Below are positions 52,697 through 61,338 of a DNA stretch of 64,000 nucleotides, one piece after another (within the stretch, counting starts at the first letter, position 1; every line of letters begins with the position of its first letter). Source of the stretch: Duganella guangzhouensis (GTDB lineage Bacteria; Pseudomonadota; Gammaproteobacteria; Burkholderiales; Burkholderiaceae_D); NCBI RefSeq assembly GCF_009674535.1, contig NZ_WKJK01000018.1, forward strand, positions 1-64,000, read 5' to 3'. Both the position numbers and the translations under genes were made by a program. Under the pieces are notes generated by a model, which saw only the letters and a list, made by a program, of their open reading frames with translations, made no database searches and was not told the origin of the DNA.

Positions 52697-53551
52697 ATGC
52701 TTATGCGTGATTTGAAATTCCCGGCGGCGCTGGCCGCCTGCCTGCTAATCGGCGTGCTGGCGCGCCCCGTAGCCGCTGCCGAAGCCCCGGTGATGCTGGA
52801 AGAAATGACCAGCACCGAACTGCGCGCCCGCATCGACGCCGGCGCGACCACCGCCATCATTCCCATCGGTGGCACCGAACAAAGCGGTCCGTATATCGCG
52901 CTCGGCAAGCACAATGTGCGCGCCACCGTGCTGGCGCGGATCATCGCGCAAAAGCTGGGCAACGCGGTGGTGGCGCCGGTGGTGGCCTACGTCCCCGAGG
53001 GCAGCATCACGCCGCCGGCCGGGCACATGAAGTTCGCCGGCACCCTGTCCATCCCTGAATCGACGTTTGAAGACCTGCTGGCCGCCACCGCGCAAAGCCT
53101 GCGCCAGCACGGCTTCCGCCACATCGTCCTGATCGGCGACCATGGCGGCTACCAGAAGTCCGAAACCCGCGTGGCGCAAAAGCTGAACAAGGCCTGGGCC
53201 AAGGACGGCAAGGCCAGCGCGCTGGCGCTGCTGGCTTACTACGACGTCACGCAGGAACCCTATATCGCCGATCTGGAAAAGCGCGGCTACAGCAAGGCTG
53301 AAATCGGCCTGCACGCCGGCCTGGCCGACGCCGCGCTGATGCTGGCCACCGATAAATCCCTGGTGCGCACCGAAGCACTGGCGCGCGGCCCGTCGCCGAC
53401 GCCGGCCGAAGGCGTGCGCGGCGACGCCCGCCGCGCCACCGCTGAATTGGGCAAGCTGGGCGTACAACGCATCGTCGATGCCTCGGTGGCCGCGATTACT
53501 GCTTTTGCGGCGCATGGCGCGCCGTCCAACCCTACCAAAGACTCCAAATGA
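52697..53551 (+). CDS. Secreted creatininase-family amidohydrolase
   Basis: A 284-residue creatininase/MftE-type fold protein with an N-terminal signal peptide (cleavage near RPVAAAEAP), so it is periplasmic; classic members are cytoplasmic. Metal-site motifs are visible: PIGGTEQSGPYIALGKHN near the N-terminus and IGDHGGYQKSE in the middle; the third group has HAGLADAALM. Two possible starts (52697, 52703) lie just after the rimO terminator; neither has a clear ribosome-binding site. The stop overlaps the next gene by four bases (ATGA). The exact substrate is unknown. Confidence 0.78.
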   Translation: MLMRDLKFPAALAACLLIGVLARPVAAAEAPVMLEEMTSTELRARIDAGATTAIIPIGGTEQSGPYIALGKHNVRATVLARIIAQKLGNAVVAPVVAYVPEGSITPPAGHMKFAGTLSIPESTFEDLLAATAQSLRQHGFRHIVLIGDHGGYQKSETRVAQKLNKAWAKDGKASALALLAYYDVTQEPYIADLEKRGYSKAEIGLHAGLADAALMLATDKSLVRTEALARGPSPTPAEGVRGDARRATAELGKLGVQRIVDASVAAITAFAAHGAPSNPTKDSK

Positions 53552-54801
53552 AAACTGCTAACAATCGCATCGTATTCGCGGCGCTGGCCGCCGCTGGCCT
53601 GATCGGCGCGGGCAGCCTGCTGGCTGTCGGCTACTCGCAGACCGCGCAGGCGGCGCAAGCCGCACCGACTGCCGCCGCTGCGGCGGCCACCGCGCCAGCC
53701 AACGTCTACGCCGGCATCGGCCCGGCCAATATGAGCCCGGCGGTGCGCGACCAGCTGACGCGCGTGTATGTGCCGAATCTGCGCTCCAACGACGTTTACG
53801 TGATCGACCCGGAAACGCTGAAAGTAGTCGACAAGTTCAAGGTGGGCGTTGGCCCGCAGCACGTGGTGCCGGCCTGGGATTTGCAAACCCTGTGGGTGGC
53901 CAATAACGCCGAGCGTACCAACAAAGGCAGCCTGACGCCGATTGACCCACGCACCGGCAAGCCGGGCCCGCAGGTGCCGGTGGACGATCCTTACAATATG
54001 TACTTCTCACCGGACGGCAAATCGGCCATCGTGGTGGCGGAAGCCTTGCACCGCCTGGACTTCCGCGATCCGAAGACCATGCAGGTGCAGTACGCTATTG
54101 ATGTGCCGCAGTGCGGCGGCATCAACCACGCCGACTTCTCGCCGGATGGCCGCTACGCCATGTTCACCTGCGAATTCGATGGCGCGGTGGCGCGCATCGA
54201 TCTGAAGGAACGCAAGGTGGACGGCTATCTGAAACTGTCGATGCCGGCCACGCGCTTCTCGGAAAAAGATCCGATCGACCAGCTGCTGGCCAGTGAGGTG
54301 TGCAGCAAGAAGAAGGGCATGCCGCAGGACATACGCGTGTCCCCGGACGGCAAGCGTTACTACATCGCCGACATGGATGCCGACGGCGTGCACATCGTCG
54401 ATGCCGCCACCTTCACCAAAGTCGGCTTCATTCCGACCGGCGTTGGTGCGCACGGCCTGTATCCGAGCCGCGACGGTACCAAGCTGTATGTCGCCAACCG
54501 TGGTACCCATGCCATCCACGGCAAGCGCAAAGGCAAGGGCCGCGTGACGGTGATCGACTTCGCCTCCGAAAAAGTGGTGGCGCAATGGGCGATTCCCGGT
54601 GGCGGTAGCCCGGATATGGGCAACGTCAGCGCCGATGGCAAGTATCTGTGGCTGTCGGGCCGCTTTGACGATGTGGTGTACCGCATCGACACCGGCAACG
54701 GCGACGTCAAACAGATCAAGGTGGGGCAGGAGCCGCATGGTCTGACCGTGTGGCCGCAGCCGGGCCGCTACTCGCTGGGCCATACCGGCAATATGCGATG
54801 A
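53548..54801 (+). CDS. Secreted YVTN/YncE-like beta-propeller protein
   Basis: A 417-residue exported protein. The signal/anchor region is Ala-rich (about 1-45). The body is a seven-bladed type propeller with repeated VYVPNLRSNDVYVIDPET, FSPDGK, VSPDGKRYYIADM, LYVANRG and WLSGRFDDVVYRID segments. Such proteins bind partners or redox cofactors. It is translationally coupled on both sides (ATGA), to the creatininase-like gene and to a PLP-dependent lyase. Confidence 0.8.
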   Translation: MKTANNRIVFAALAAAGLIGAGSLLAVGYSQTAQAAQAAPTAAAAAATAPANVYAGIGPANMSPAVRDQLTRVYVPNLRSNDVYVIDPETLKVVDKFKVGVGPQHVVPAWDLQTLWVANNAERTNKGSLTPIDPRTGKPGPQVPVDDPYNMYFSPDGKSAIVVAEALHRLDFRDPKTMQVQYAIDVPQCGGINHADFSPDGRYAMFTCEFDGAVARIDLKERKVDGYLKLSMPATRFSEKDPIDQLLASEVCSKKKGMPQDIRVSPDGKRYYIADMDADGVHIVDAATFTKVGFIPTGVGAHGLYPSRDGTKLYVANRGTHAIHGKRKGKGRVTVIDFASEKVVAQWAIPGGGSPDMGNVSADGKYLWLSGRFDDVVYRIDTGNGDVKQIKVGQEPHGLTVWPQPGRYSLGHTGNMR

Positions 54802-55964
54802 GCACAAAGAAGTCTCCACAGACGGCGCTGATCCATCCGGATTATCAGGCGCCGGAAGGCTTCGCCGCCTTCCCGAGCGCGATTCATCACGCGTCCACGG
54901 TGCTGTTCAAAAACGTGGCGGCCATGCGCTCGGGCGACTGGAAAGAGAAGAACGCCTATACCTACGGCCTGCACGGCACGCCCACCACGTTCACGCTGGA
55001 GGCGCGGCTGGCCGAAATCGAGGGCGGCGAGCAGTGCTTGCTGGCCCCTAGCGGGTTGGCGGCGATCGCCATGATTAATTTCGCGTTGCTCAAGTCCGGC
55101 GACGATGTGCTGTTGCCGGATAACGTCTACAACCCGAATCGCGAGCTGGGACGCTGGCTGTCGGCAGATTTCGGCGTCACCGCGCGCTACTACGATCCGC
55201 TGATCGGCGAAGGCATTGCGGCGCTGATCCAGCCGAATACAAAGCTGATCTGGACCGAGGCGCCGGGTTCGGTGTCGATGGAGGTGCCGGATCTGCCGGC
55301 CATTTGCAAGGTGGCGCGCGAACACGGCGTGCTGGTGGCGCTGGATAACACCTGGTCGGCCGGCCTGGCGCTGCGCGGTTTCGATCTGGGTGTGGACATC
55401 GTCATGCAGGCGCTGACCAAGTACCAATCCGGTGGTTCAGATGTGCTGATGGGCGCCGTCATCACGCGCGACCGCGCGCTGCATGACCGTGTCGCCATGG
55501 CGCATATGCGGCTGGGCATGGGCGTGGGCGCGGACGATGCCTATCTGGTGTCGCGCGGCCTGCCGACCATGCGTTTGCGCTTCGACGCGCACGACGCGGC
55601 GGCGCGCAAGCTGGCACTCTGGCTGAAAGCACGGCCGGAAATCAAGCGCGTGCTGCATCCGGCGCTGCCGGACTGCCCGGGTCACGAGACCTGGAAGCGC
55701 GATTTTACCGGTGCCGGCGGCCTGTTCTCGGTGATTTTCGACGAACGCTATACCGAACAGCAGACCGACCGCTTTGTCGATTCGCTCAAGCTGTTCAAGA
55801 TCGGTTACAGCTGGGGTGGCGCCAACAGTCTGGTCATGCCTTACCGCATACAGCATATGCGCAAGAACTGGCAGGACCAGGGCATCCTGGTACGCTTTAA
55901 CGTCGGCCTGGAAGACGTGGATGATTTAATCGCCGATATCGAGCGAGCCTTTGGGGAAATGTAA
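54798..55964 (+). CDS. metC: Cystathionine beta-lyase (MetC-like, PLP-dependent)
   Basis: A 388-residue Cys/Met-metabolism PLP enzyme. Seen are YTYGLHGTPTTFTLEARLAE-type start, PSGLAAIAM, DNTWSAG and the PLP lysine in ALTKYQSGGSD. MetC removes cysteine-derived pyruvate and ammonia from cystathionine to give homocysteine. The ATG at 54798 overlaps the propeller stop. The stop shares one base with the hisC start (TAATG). Confidence 0.87.
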   Translation: MSTKKSPQTALIHPDYQAPEGFAAFPSAIHHASTVLFKNVAAMRSGDWKEKNAYTYGLHGTPTTFTLEARLAEIEGGEQCLLAPSGLAAIAMINFALLKSGDDVLLPDNVYNPNRELGRWLSADFGVTARYYDPLIGEGIAALIQPNTKLIWTEAPGSVSMEVPDLPAICKVAREHGVLVALDNTWSAGLALRGFDLGVDIVMQALTKYQSGGSDVLMGAVITRDRALHDRVAMAHMRLGMGVGADDAYLVSRGLPTMRLRFDAHDAAARKLALWLKARPEIKRVLHPALPDCPGHETWKRDFTGAGGLFSVIFDERYTEQQTDRFVDSLKLFKIGYSWGGANSLVMPYRIQHMRKNWQDQGILVRFNVGLEDVDDLIADIERAFGEM

Positions 55965-57022
55965 TGAGTAAGTTCTGGAGCGAAGTGGTACACGGCCTGA
56001 CGCCGTACACTCCTGGTGAACAGGTGCAGATGCCTGGCCTGATCAAGCTGAATACCAACGAAAATCCGTACGGCCCGTCGCCGAAGGCGCTGGCAGCGAT
56101 GCATGAAGCGGCCGGCGATGGCCTGCGCAAGTATTCGGACCCGTCCAACGCAGCGCTGAAGGATGCGGTGGCGCGCCGTTTCGGCCTGACCCGCGAGCAG
56201 GTCTTTGTCGGCAACAGCTCGGACGAGGTGCTGGCGCATACCTTCCACGCGCTGCTCAAGCACGAGCTGCCGTTGCTGGCGCCGGATATCAGCTACAGCT
56301 TCTATCCAACCTATTGCAGCCTGTATGGCATCGAGTGCGTGCAGGTGCCGCTGAATGAGCGTTTCGAGATCGACGTCAAGGATTATGACCGTCCATGCGG
56401 CGCCATCATCCTGGCCAATCCGAACGCGCCGACCGGCATCGCGCTGTCGCTGGCGCAGATCGAGGCGCTGCTGAAGGCGCATCCGGAACAGCCGGTGGTG
56501 ATCGACGAGGCTTATGTGGACTTCGGCGGCGAAAGCGCAGCCGCGCTGCTGGGCCGCTACGACAATCTGCTGGTGGTGCAGACGCTGTCCAAATCGCGTT
56601 CGCTGGCCGGCCTGCGGGTTGGCTTCGCGCTCGGTCATCCAGACTTGATCGCGGGTCTGGAGCGTGTGAAGAACAGTTTCAACTGCTATCCGCTGGGCCA
56701 GGTGCAGCAGGCCGGCGCGGTGGCTGCACTGGACGACCAGGCTTATACCGAGCAGACCTCGCAAGCCATCATCGCCACCCGCGCGTGGCTGGCGGCGCAG
56801 ATGCAGGCGCTGGGCTTCGAGGTGCTGCCGTCGCAAGCCAACTTCATCTTTACCCGCCATCCGCAGCGCGACGGCGCGGCGCTGGCAGCGGCCTTGCGCG
56901 AGCGAGCGATACTGGTGCGTCACTTCAAGGCGCCCCGCATCGACCAGTTCCTGCGCATTTCCATCGGCACCGACGAGGAATGCGGCAAGCTGGTGGACGC
57001 GCTCAAGCAGATCCTGGCTTAA
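55964..57022 (+). CDS. hisC: Histidinol-phosphate aminotransferase HisC
   Basis: A 352-residue fold-type I aminotransferase: LNTNENPYGPSP (N-terminal signature), NSSDEVL, LANPNAPTG, VIDEAYVDF and the PLP lysine in TLSKSRSLAGLRVGF. It makes histidinol phosphate from imidazole acetol phosphate, and relatives act on aromatic keto acids. It is not in a his operon here. The 3' end overlaps the convergent MFS gene by 20 bases. Confidence 0.9.
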   Translation: MSKFWSEVVHGLTPYTPGEQVQMPGLIKLNTNENPYGPSPKALAAMHEAAGDGLRKYSDPSNAALKDAVARRFGLTREQVFVGNSSDEVLAHTFHALLKHELPLLAPDISYSFYPTYCSLYGIECVQVPLNERFEIDVKDYDRPCGAIILANPNAPTGIALSLAQIEALLKAHPEQPVVIDEAYVDFGGESAAALLGRYDNLLVVQTLSKSRSLAGLRVGFALGHPDLIAGLERVKNSFNCYPLGQVQQAGAVAALDDQAYTEQTSQAIIATRAWLAAQMQALGFEVLPSQANFIFTRHPQRDGAALAAALRERAILVRHFKAPRIDQFLRISIGTDEECGKLVDALKQILA

Positions 57023-58385
57023 ACTTCAGCCGCGCGAAGCTGGCTGCCGCGCCCAGCGCGGCGAAGACGGCGGCGGCGATCAAGGCGTCGCGCGGACCGC
57101 TGGCGCCAGCCAGCAGGAAGCAGCCGGCGACGGTGGCGGCGCCGGTCGCTTGTCCCATCAGGCGCGCGGTGGCGACGATGCCGCTGGCGCTGCCGGCGCG
57201 CGAGGCCGGGGCGCTGTGCATGATGGCTTTCATGTTCGGCGCCTGGAACAGGCCGAAGCCGGCGCCGCACAGCGCCATGCGCCAGGCGATGGCGTAGTCC
57301 GACGCGGCGCTTGGTAGCGCGATCAGCGTGCCCACTCCCACACACATCAGCAGCAGGCCGGCGCCGCACAATGCGCCGGCGGGATAGCGCTCGCTCAGGC
57401 GGCCGGCGATTGGTGCCATGATGGCCACCATGACTGGCCACGGCGTGATCAGAAATCCAGTCGCGATGGCTGAACGCCCCATGGCTTCGAAATAGAATGG
57501 CAGCGACACCAGCGCCGCGCCTTGCACGGCGAAGGTGCAGCTTGCGGTCAGCGCGGACAGCGTGAACACCGGTTTGCGGAACAGATCCACCGGCAGCATC
57601 GGTGCGGTGTGATGGCGCTGGCGGCGCAGCAGCAGGATGAAGCTGATGGCTGCTACCGCCAGCAGCGGCAGCCATTGTTGTGGCGCCGCGCCATGTGCGC
57701 CTTCTCCAAACAGCAGCACCAGCGCGCCGAAGCCGATGGCGTTGTAGCACGCGGCCAGATAATCGAAGCGGTGGGTGGCGCGCACATTGTCCGGCAGATG
57801 GCCGCGCGCCATCCACCATGCGGCCAGGCCAAAGGGCAGGTTGATGGCGAATAGCCAGGGCCAGGAGGCGGCCGACAAGATCAGTGAGCTGAGGGTGGGG
57901 CCGATGGCGAAGGCCACTGCGACCACCAGCGCGTTGGTGCCGAAGCCGCGACCTTGCTGGCTGGCCGGGTAGATGGTGCGGATGAGCGCGGTGGTGACGG
58001 CCATGACGGCACTGGCGCCCACGCCTTGCAGGAAGCGGGCGGCGATCAGTGCGGGCAGCGACCAGGCCAGCGCGCAGGCCAGCGAGGCGGCGGTGAAGGT
58101 AATCAGGCCGGCCAGGAATACGCGGCGGTAGCCGGCGATTTCGCCCAGCGCGGCAAACGGCAGCAGAGTCGCCACCATCGCCAGCTGGTAGATGTTGACG
58201 ATCCAGACCGAGGCGGCCGGTGTGGCCTGCAACTGCGTCGCCATTGACGGCAGCGCGGTGTTGGCGATGGCGGTGTCCAGCGAGGCCATGGCCACGGCGG
58301 CCATCACCGCCAGCATGGCCGCCATGCGCGGATGCGCGCTGCGGCCTGCGGCCCGGTGGGCGTGGATGGCGGATGGCGGCGCCAT
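57003..58385 (-). CDS. MFS transporter, DHA2-like drug/metabolite exporter
   Basis: A 460-residue transporter with about 12-14 helices. The N-terminal D-x-x-I-A motif DTAIANTALPSMA, motif ARFLQGVGASAVMAV (motif C-like region) and the antiporter region GFGLFQAPN fit drug:H+ antiporters of the DHA2 family. It follows the dioxygenase gene with a 3-base gap, so the pair is an operon. The substrate could be the dioxygenase product. Confidence 0.85.
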   Translation of the reverse strand: MAPPSAIHAHRAAGRSAHPRMAAMLAVMAAVAMASLDTAIANTALPSMATQLQATPAASVWIVNIYQLAMVATLLPFAALGEIAGYRRVFLAGLITFTAASLACALAWSLPALIAARFLQGVGASAVMAVTTALIRTIYPASQQGRGFGTNALVVAVAFAIGPTLSSLILSAASWPWLFAINLPFGLAAWWMARGHLPDNVRATHRFDYLAACYNAIGFGALVLLFGEGAHGAAPQQWLPLLAVAAISFILLLRRQRHHTAPMLPVDLFRKPVFTLSALTASCTFAVQGAALVSLPFYFEAMGRSAIATGFLITPWPVMVAIMAPIAGRLSERYPAGALCGAGLLLMCVGVGTLIALPSAASDYAIAWRMALCGAGFGLFQAPNMKAIMHSAPASRAGSASGIVATARLMGQATGAATVAGCFLLAGASGPRDALIAAAVFAALGAAASFARLKFKPGSA

Positions 58386-58388
58386 AGC

Positions 58389-59384
58389 TTAGTCCCGCAC
58401 CACGCCGGAAGGGCCGGTGCGCTGGGCGTTCGGCAGGTCGGACATGCGGATGCGGATCAGGTGGCGGCGCTCGTCGGTATAGGTGGTGCGGCCGTGCAGC
58501 ATGCGGTGGTTATCGGCCAACATCAGCGTATCGGTCGGCAGCTGTTCCATGAAGCGCACCGCTTCCTGCTCGGCCACGCAATGCATGATTTCCACCGCTT
58601 CCGCCAGCGCCGGCGTGCACAGGTCCGGCCGCGTATCCAGCCCCTTCTTGATGGCGTCGTAACGCCAGCGCATGGTGAAGCGGTCGCCCTTGCGTGTCGG
58701 CGCGCCAAACACCGGCGCGATGTAATACTCGATATTTTCGTCGCCCGCCGCATACACGGCCGGCACGCGGAACGGCACCGGGGTGCTGCTCAACAGCTCA
58801 AACGCCGCCGCGCCTTCGGGCGTGCGCTGCAAGGCGTTATAAATATCCTCGCCATCGATCAGGATCGAATGCCCGCCATCGCAGCGCGCCGCATTCACTA
58901 CGTACAGGATGAACTGCTCTTCCGGCATAGGGTAGAACGACGAATCGGTATGCATGTCCGCGCTGCCGACGCGTTCTGAGAAGGTGACGAAGCGGCCATC
59001 CGCGCCCAGTTCCGGCCGCGCCTTGACATCCCAGGCCACGCGGCCGGTGCGCTGATCGGTGGAGGTGGGATAGCCCAGCAGCAGCGTCAGCGCATACAGG
59101 GCGGCGTTGCGGCGCTCTTCCGGCAGCTCGCTCAGGCCCAGATTGCGCAGCACCACGCCGTTGGCGTCCAGCCCGCGTATCCGTTCGGCCAGCTTGCGCA
59201 GCGTGGCCACCTCCTTCAATTCCTGCCGCAGCGCCACCTCGTCCGGGTGCGGATAGAAACCATTGTCGTTAAAACCATTGAAACGCGCGCTTAATAGCTC
59301 GAAGATAATATTCAGATCATTACCCCATGAGAAATCAGCAACGGCCTGAACTATTTTCCCCTGATACTGCACCGATGAAAGCAT
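58389..59384 (-). CDS. TauD/TfdA-family Fe(II)/2-oxoglutarate dioxygenase
   Basis: A 331-residue non-haem iron dioxygenase. The facial triad is visible: His145 and Asp147 in MHTDSSFYP and His297 in DNHRMLHGRT; the 2-oxoglutarate Arg is in RRHLIRIRM (about 311). The N-terminal 100 residues are longer than in TauD and resemble SyrP/AmbD-type hydroxylases of amino-acid-derived natural products. GGAGA lies before the ATG. It leads the operon with the MFS exporter. Confidence 0.82.
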   Translation of the reverse strand: MLSSVQYQGKIVQAVADFSWGNDLNIIFELLSARFNGFNDNGFYPHPDEVALRQELKEVATLRKLAERIRGLDANGVVLRNLGLSELPEERRNAALYALTLLLGYPTSTDQRTGRVAWDVKARPELGADGRFVTFSERVGSADMHTDSSFYPMPEEQFILYVVNAARCDGGHSILIDGEDIYNALQRTPEGAAAFELLSSTPVPFRVPAVYAAGDENIEYYIAPVFGAPTRKGDRFTMRWRYDAIKKGLDTRPDLCTPALAEAVEIMHCVAEQEAVRFMEQLPTDTLMLADNHRMLHGRTTYTDERRHLIRIRMSDLPNAQRTGPSGVVRD

Positions 59385-59614
59385 GATTAATCTCCGTTTG
59401 ATTTAAACGAGGATTATTTTAGGCGAATAAATTAAAACAGTTTGTTGTATATTCCTCTGAGCAAAATGCTTATGTTTATATTTATGGAAAATATTGTGAT
59501 AAATATTATTTTGCTAGTTTGTTCGACCTGTGGCTTAATGCAGACAGTTCTCGCGGGACAGCCATTTCCTACGTTATGATGGGCTCGTGAGCCGCATAAA
59601 TACAGGGGATTGTG
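59385..59614. other. AT-rich divergent spacer between dioxygenase and chemoreceptor genes
   Basis: A 230-base gap, markedly richer in A and T than the rest of the window. It holds TATGAT (59575-59580) and the small inverted repeat GGCTC-GT-GAGCC (59582-59593) just before the chemoreceptor start. No confident -35 and no open frame of note were seen. Confidence 0.5.
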
Positions 59615-61279
59615 ATGAAACGACTACGTGAATTGCCGATTGCAACCAAGCTTGGGCTGGCGTTTTTTGCAGTGTTATTGATGACTGCTATCGTCGGGGT
59701 GTTTTCCATATTTGAGCTGGCACGGGTAAATGAAATATCGACCCGGCTTTCATCCCGCTGGTTACCCAGTGTGCGCGTTATTGAGGATATTAAATCGCAA
59801 GTGGCGCGTGTCCGCACCAGGGAATTTCAATATATTATTTCTACTGATCCAGTGGAAATGGATAAATACGACAAGGTAATCGCCACAGACCTGGAAGATC
59901 TGCAAAAAATGCAGAAAGATTATGAAAAGCTGCTGGAAACGGCAGAGGAAAAACAGCTGTATAGCCAATTCGTCGAGCAGTGGGCGCTGTATATGGCGGA
60001 AGATGCGAAAATCCGCGCCGCCGTCCGCGCCGGTAATTCCGATCTGGGCAAGAAACTAATACGCGGTGAATCGAACAAGCTGATTGTGTCGCTGCGCGGC
60101 CAGGTCGATAAGCTGGTCAACTACTACTCCGAGGGTGGCAAGGACGCGGCGCTGGAAGGCGTGCGCCGCTACGCGTCATCGCGCGTGCTGATCGTGTCGC
60201 TGATGGTGGGCAGCGTGGTGCTGGGCGCGGCGGCGGCGCTGATCATCACGCGCTCGCTGGTGCGTGGTCTCGGCGGCGAGCCAGGTTACGCGGCCGATAT
60301 CGTCACCCGCATCGCCGCCGGCGATTTGTCCGAGCAGGTCGAGGTGCGCGCTGGCGACAGTCATAGCCTGCTGTACGCGATGAAGACCATGCGCGACAGC
60401 CTGGCCCGCATCGTCACCGACGTGCGTGGCTCGACCCACGTGATCGCGTCGGCCTCGGACCAGATCGCGGCGGGTAATCTGGATCTGTCGTCGCGCACCG
60501 AGCAGCAAGCCAGTTCGCTGGAGGAGACCGCCGCCTCGATGGAGGAACTGACGTCCACCGTGCGGCAGAATTCCGACGTCGCCTCGCAAGCCAATCAACT
60601 GGCTGGTTCGGCCTCGAAGGTGGCGCAGGCCGGCAGCGAGGTAGTGGGGCGCGTGGTGCATACGATGGAATCGATCAACGCTTCGTCGCGCAAGATTGGC
60701 GACATCATCTCGGTGATCGATGGTATCGCCTTCCAGACCAATATTTTGGCCCTGAACGCGGCGGTGGAAGCGGCGCGCGCCGGTGAGCAGGGACGCGGCT
60801 TCGCGGTGGTGGCGTCCGAGGTGCGCAATCTGGCGCAGCGCTCGGCCGGCGCAGCCAAGGAGATCAAGGAATTGATCGGCAATTCGGTCAATCAGGTGGA
60901 AGAGGGCAGCAAGCTGGTGGCGGAAGCCGGCACCACGATGGACGAGGTGGTGTCCAGCGTGCGCCGCGTGACCGACATGATTGCCGAAATCACGCACGCC
61001 GGCAAGGAGCAAAGCAACGGCATCGAACAAGTCAACCAGGCCATCGCGCAGATGGATACGGTGACGCAGCAGAACGCGGAACTGGTGCAGCAGGCGACGA
61101 CGGCGGCGCAGAGCATGCAAGAGCAGGCCACCGCGCTGGCGCAACTGGTCAGCGTGTTCCGATTGAGCGCGCAGGAAGAGCGCGCGCTGCATCAGCTGCA
61201 CGTGGTGCCGGGCACGCCAACGGTAGCGGTGGGGCGTGGCGCCACTTCGCAACGACGGCTGGCGGTGGCGTCACGCTAG
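59615..61279 (+). CDS. Methyl-accepting chemotaxis protein
   Basis: A 554-residue chemoreceptor: helix (about 10-32), periplasmic four-helix-bundle sensor (about 35-190), second helix (about 192-212), HAMP (about 213-270), and the signalling domain with the invariant tip IDGIAFQTNILALNAAVEAARAGE-type region (about 370-393). The tail ends QRRLAVASR without the NWETF-like CheR tether. The ATG at 59615 is chosen over a GTG one codon earlier; GGGGA lies before it. No che genes are nearby. Confidence 0.92.
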   Translation: MKRLRELPIATKLGLAFFAVLLMTAIVGVFSIFELARVNEISTRLSSRWLPSVRVIEDIKSQVARVRTREFQYIISTDPVEMDKYDKVIATDLEDLQKMQKDYEKLLETAEEKQLYSQFVEQWALYMAEDAKIRAAVRAGNSDLGKKLIRGESNKLIVSLRGQVDKLVNYYSEGGKDAALEGVRRYASSRVLIVSLMVGSVVLGAAAALIITRSLVRGLGGEPGYAADIVTRIAAGDLSEQVEVRAGDSHSLLYAMKTMRDSLARIVTDVRGSTHVIASASDQIAAGNLDLSSRTEQQASSLEETAASMEELTSTVRQNSDVASQANQLAGSASKVAQAGSEVVGRVVHTMESINASSRKIGDIISVIDGIAFQTNILALNAAVEAARAGEQGRGFAVVASEVRNLAQRSAGAAKEIKELIGNSVNQVEEGSKLVAEAGTTMDEVVSSVRRVTDMIAEITHAGKEQSNGIEQVNQAIAQMDTVTQQNAELVQQATTAAQSMQEQATALAQLVSVFRLSAQEERALHQLHVVPGTPTVAVGRGATSQRRLAVASR

Positions 61280-61281
61280 GC

Positions 61282-61309
61282 TTGTATTCTGGGTGTTTGC
61301 TGATATACT
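61282..61309 (+). promoter_or_regulatory. Sigma-70 promoter of the radical SAM/UdgX operon
   Basis: TTGTAT (61282-61287), a 16-base spacer and TATACT (61304-61309). The -10 overlaps the LexA site, so repressor binding would block RNA polymerase. Confidence 0.6.
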
Positions 61310-61325
61310 GTATATAAACACAGTA
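61306..61325 (+). promoter_or_regulatory. LexA (SOS) box
   Basis: CTGT-ATATAAAC-ACAG at 61308-61323, a perfect match to the CTGT-N8-ACAG consensus, extended by TA on each side into a near-palindrome. It is 14 bases before the radical SAM start and covers the promoter -10. This predicts strong LexA repression and induction by DNA damage. Confidence 0.85.
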
Positions 61326-61338
61326 TATCGGAAGTACC

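Noticed and set aside
59582..59593. GGCTC-GT-GAGCC inverted repeat before the chemoreceptor
   Set aside because: Five-base arms are common by chance in this GC-rich genome and there is no T run. Noted only inside the spacer entry.
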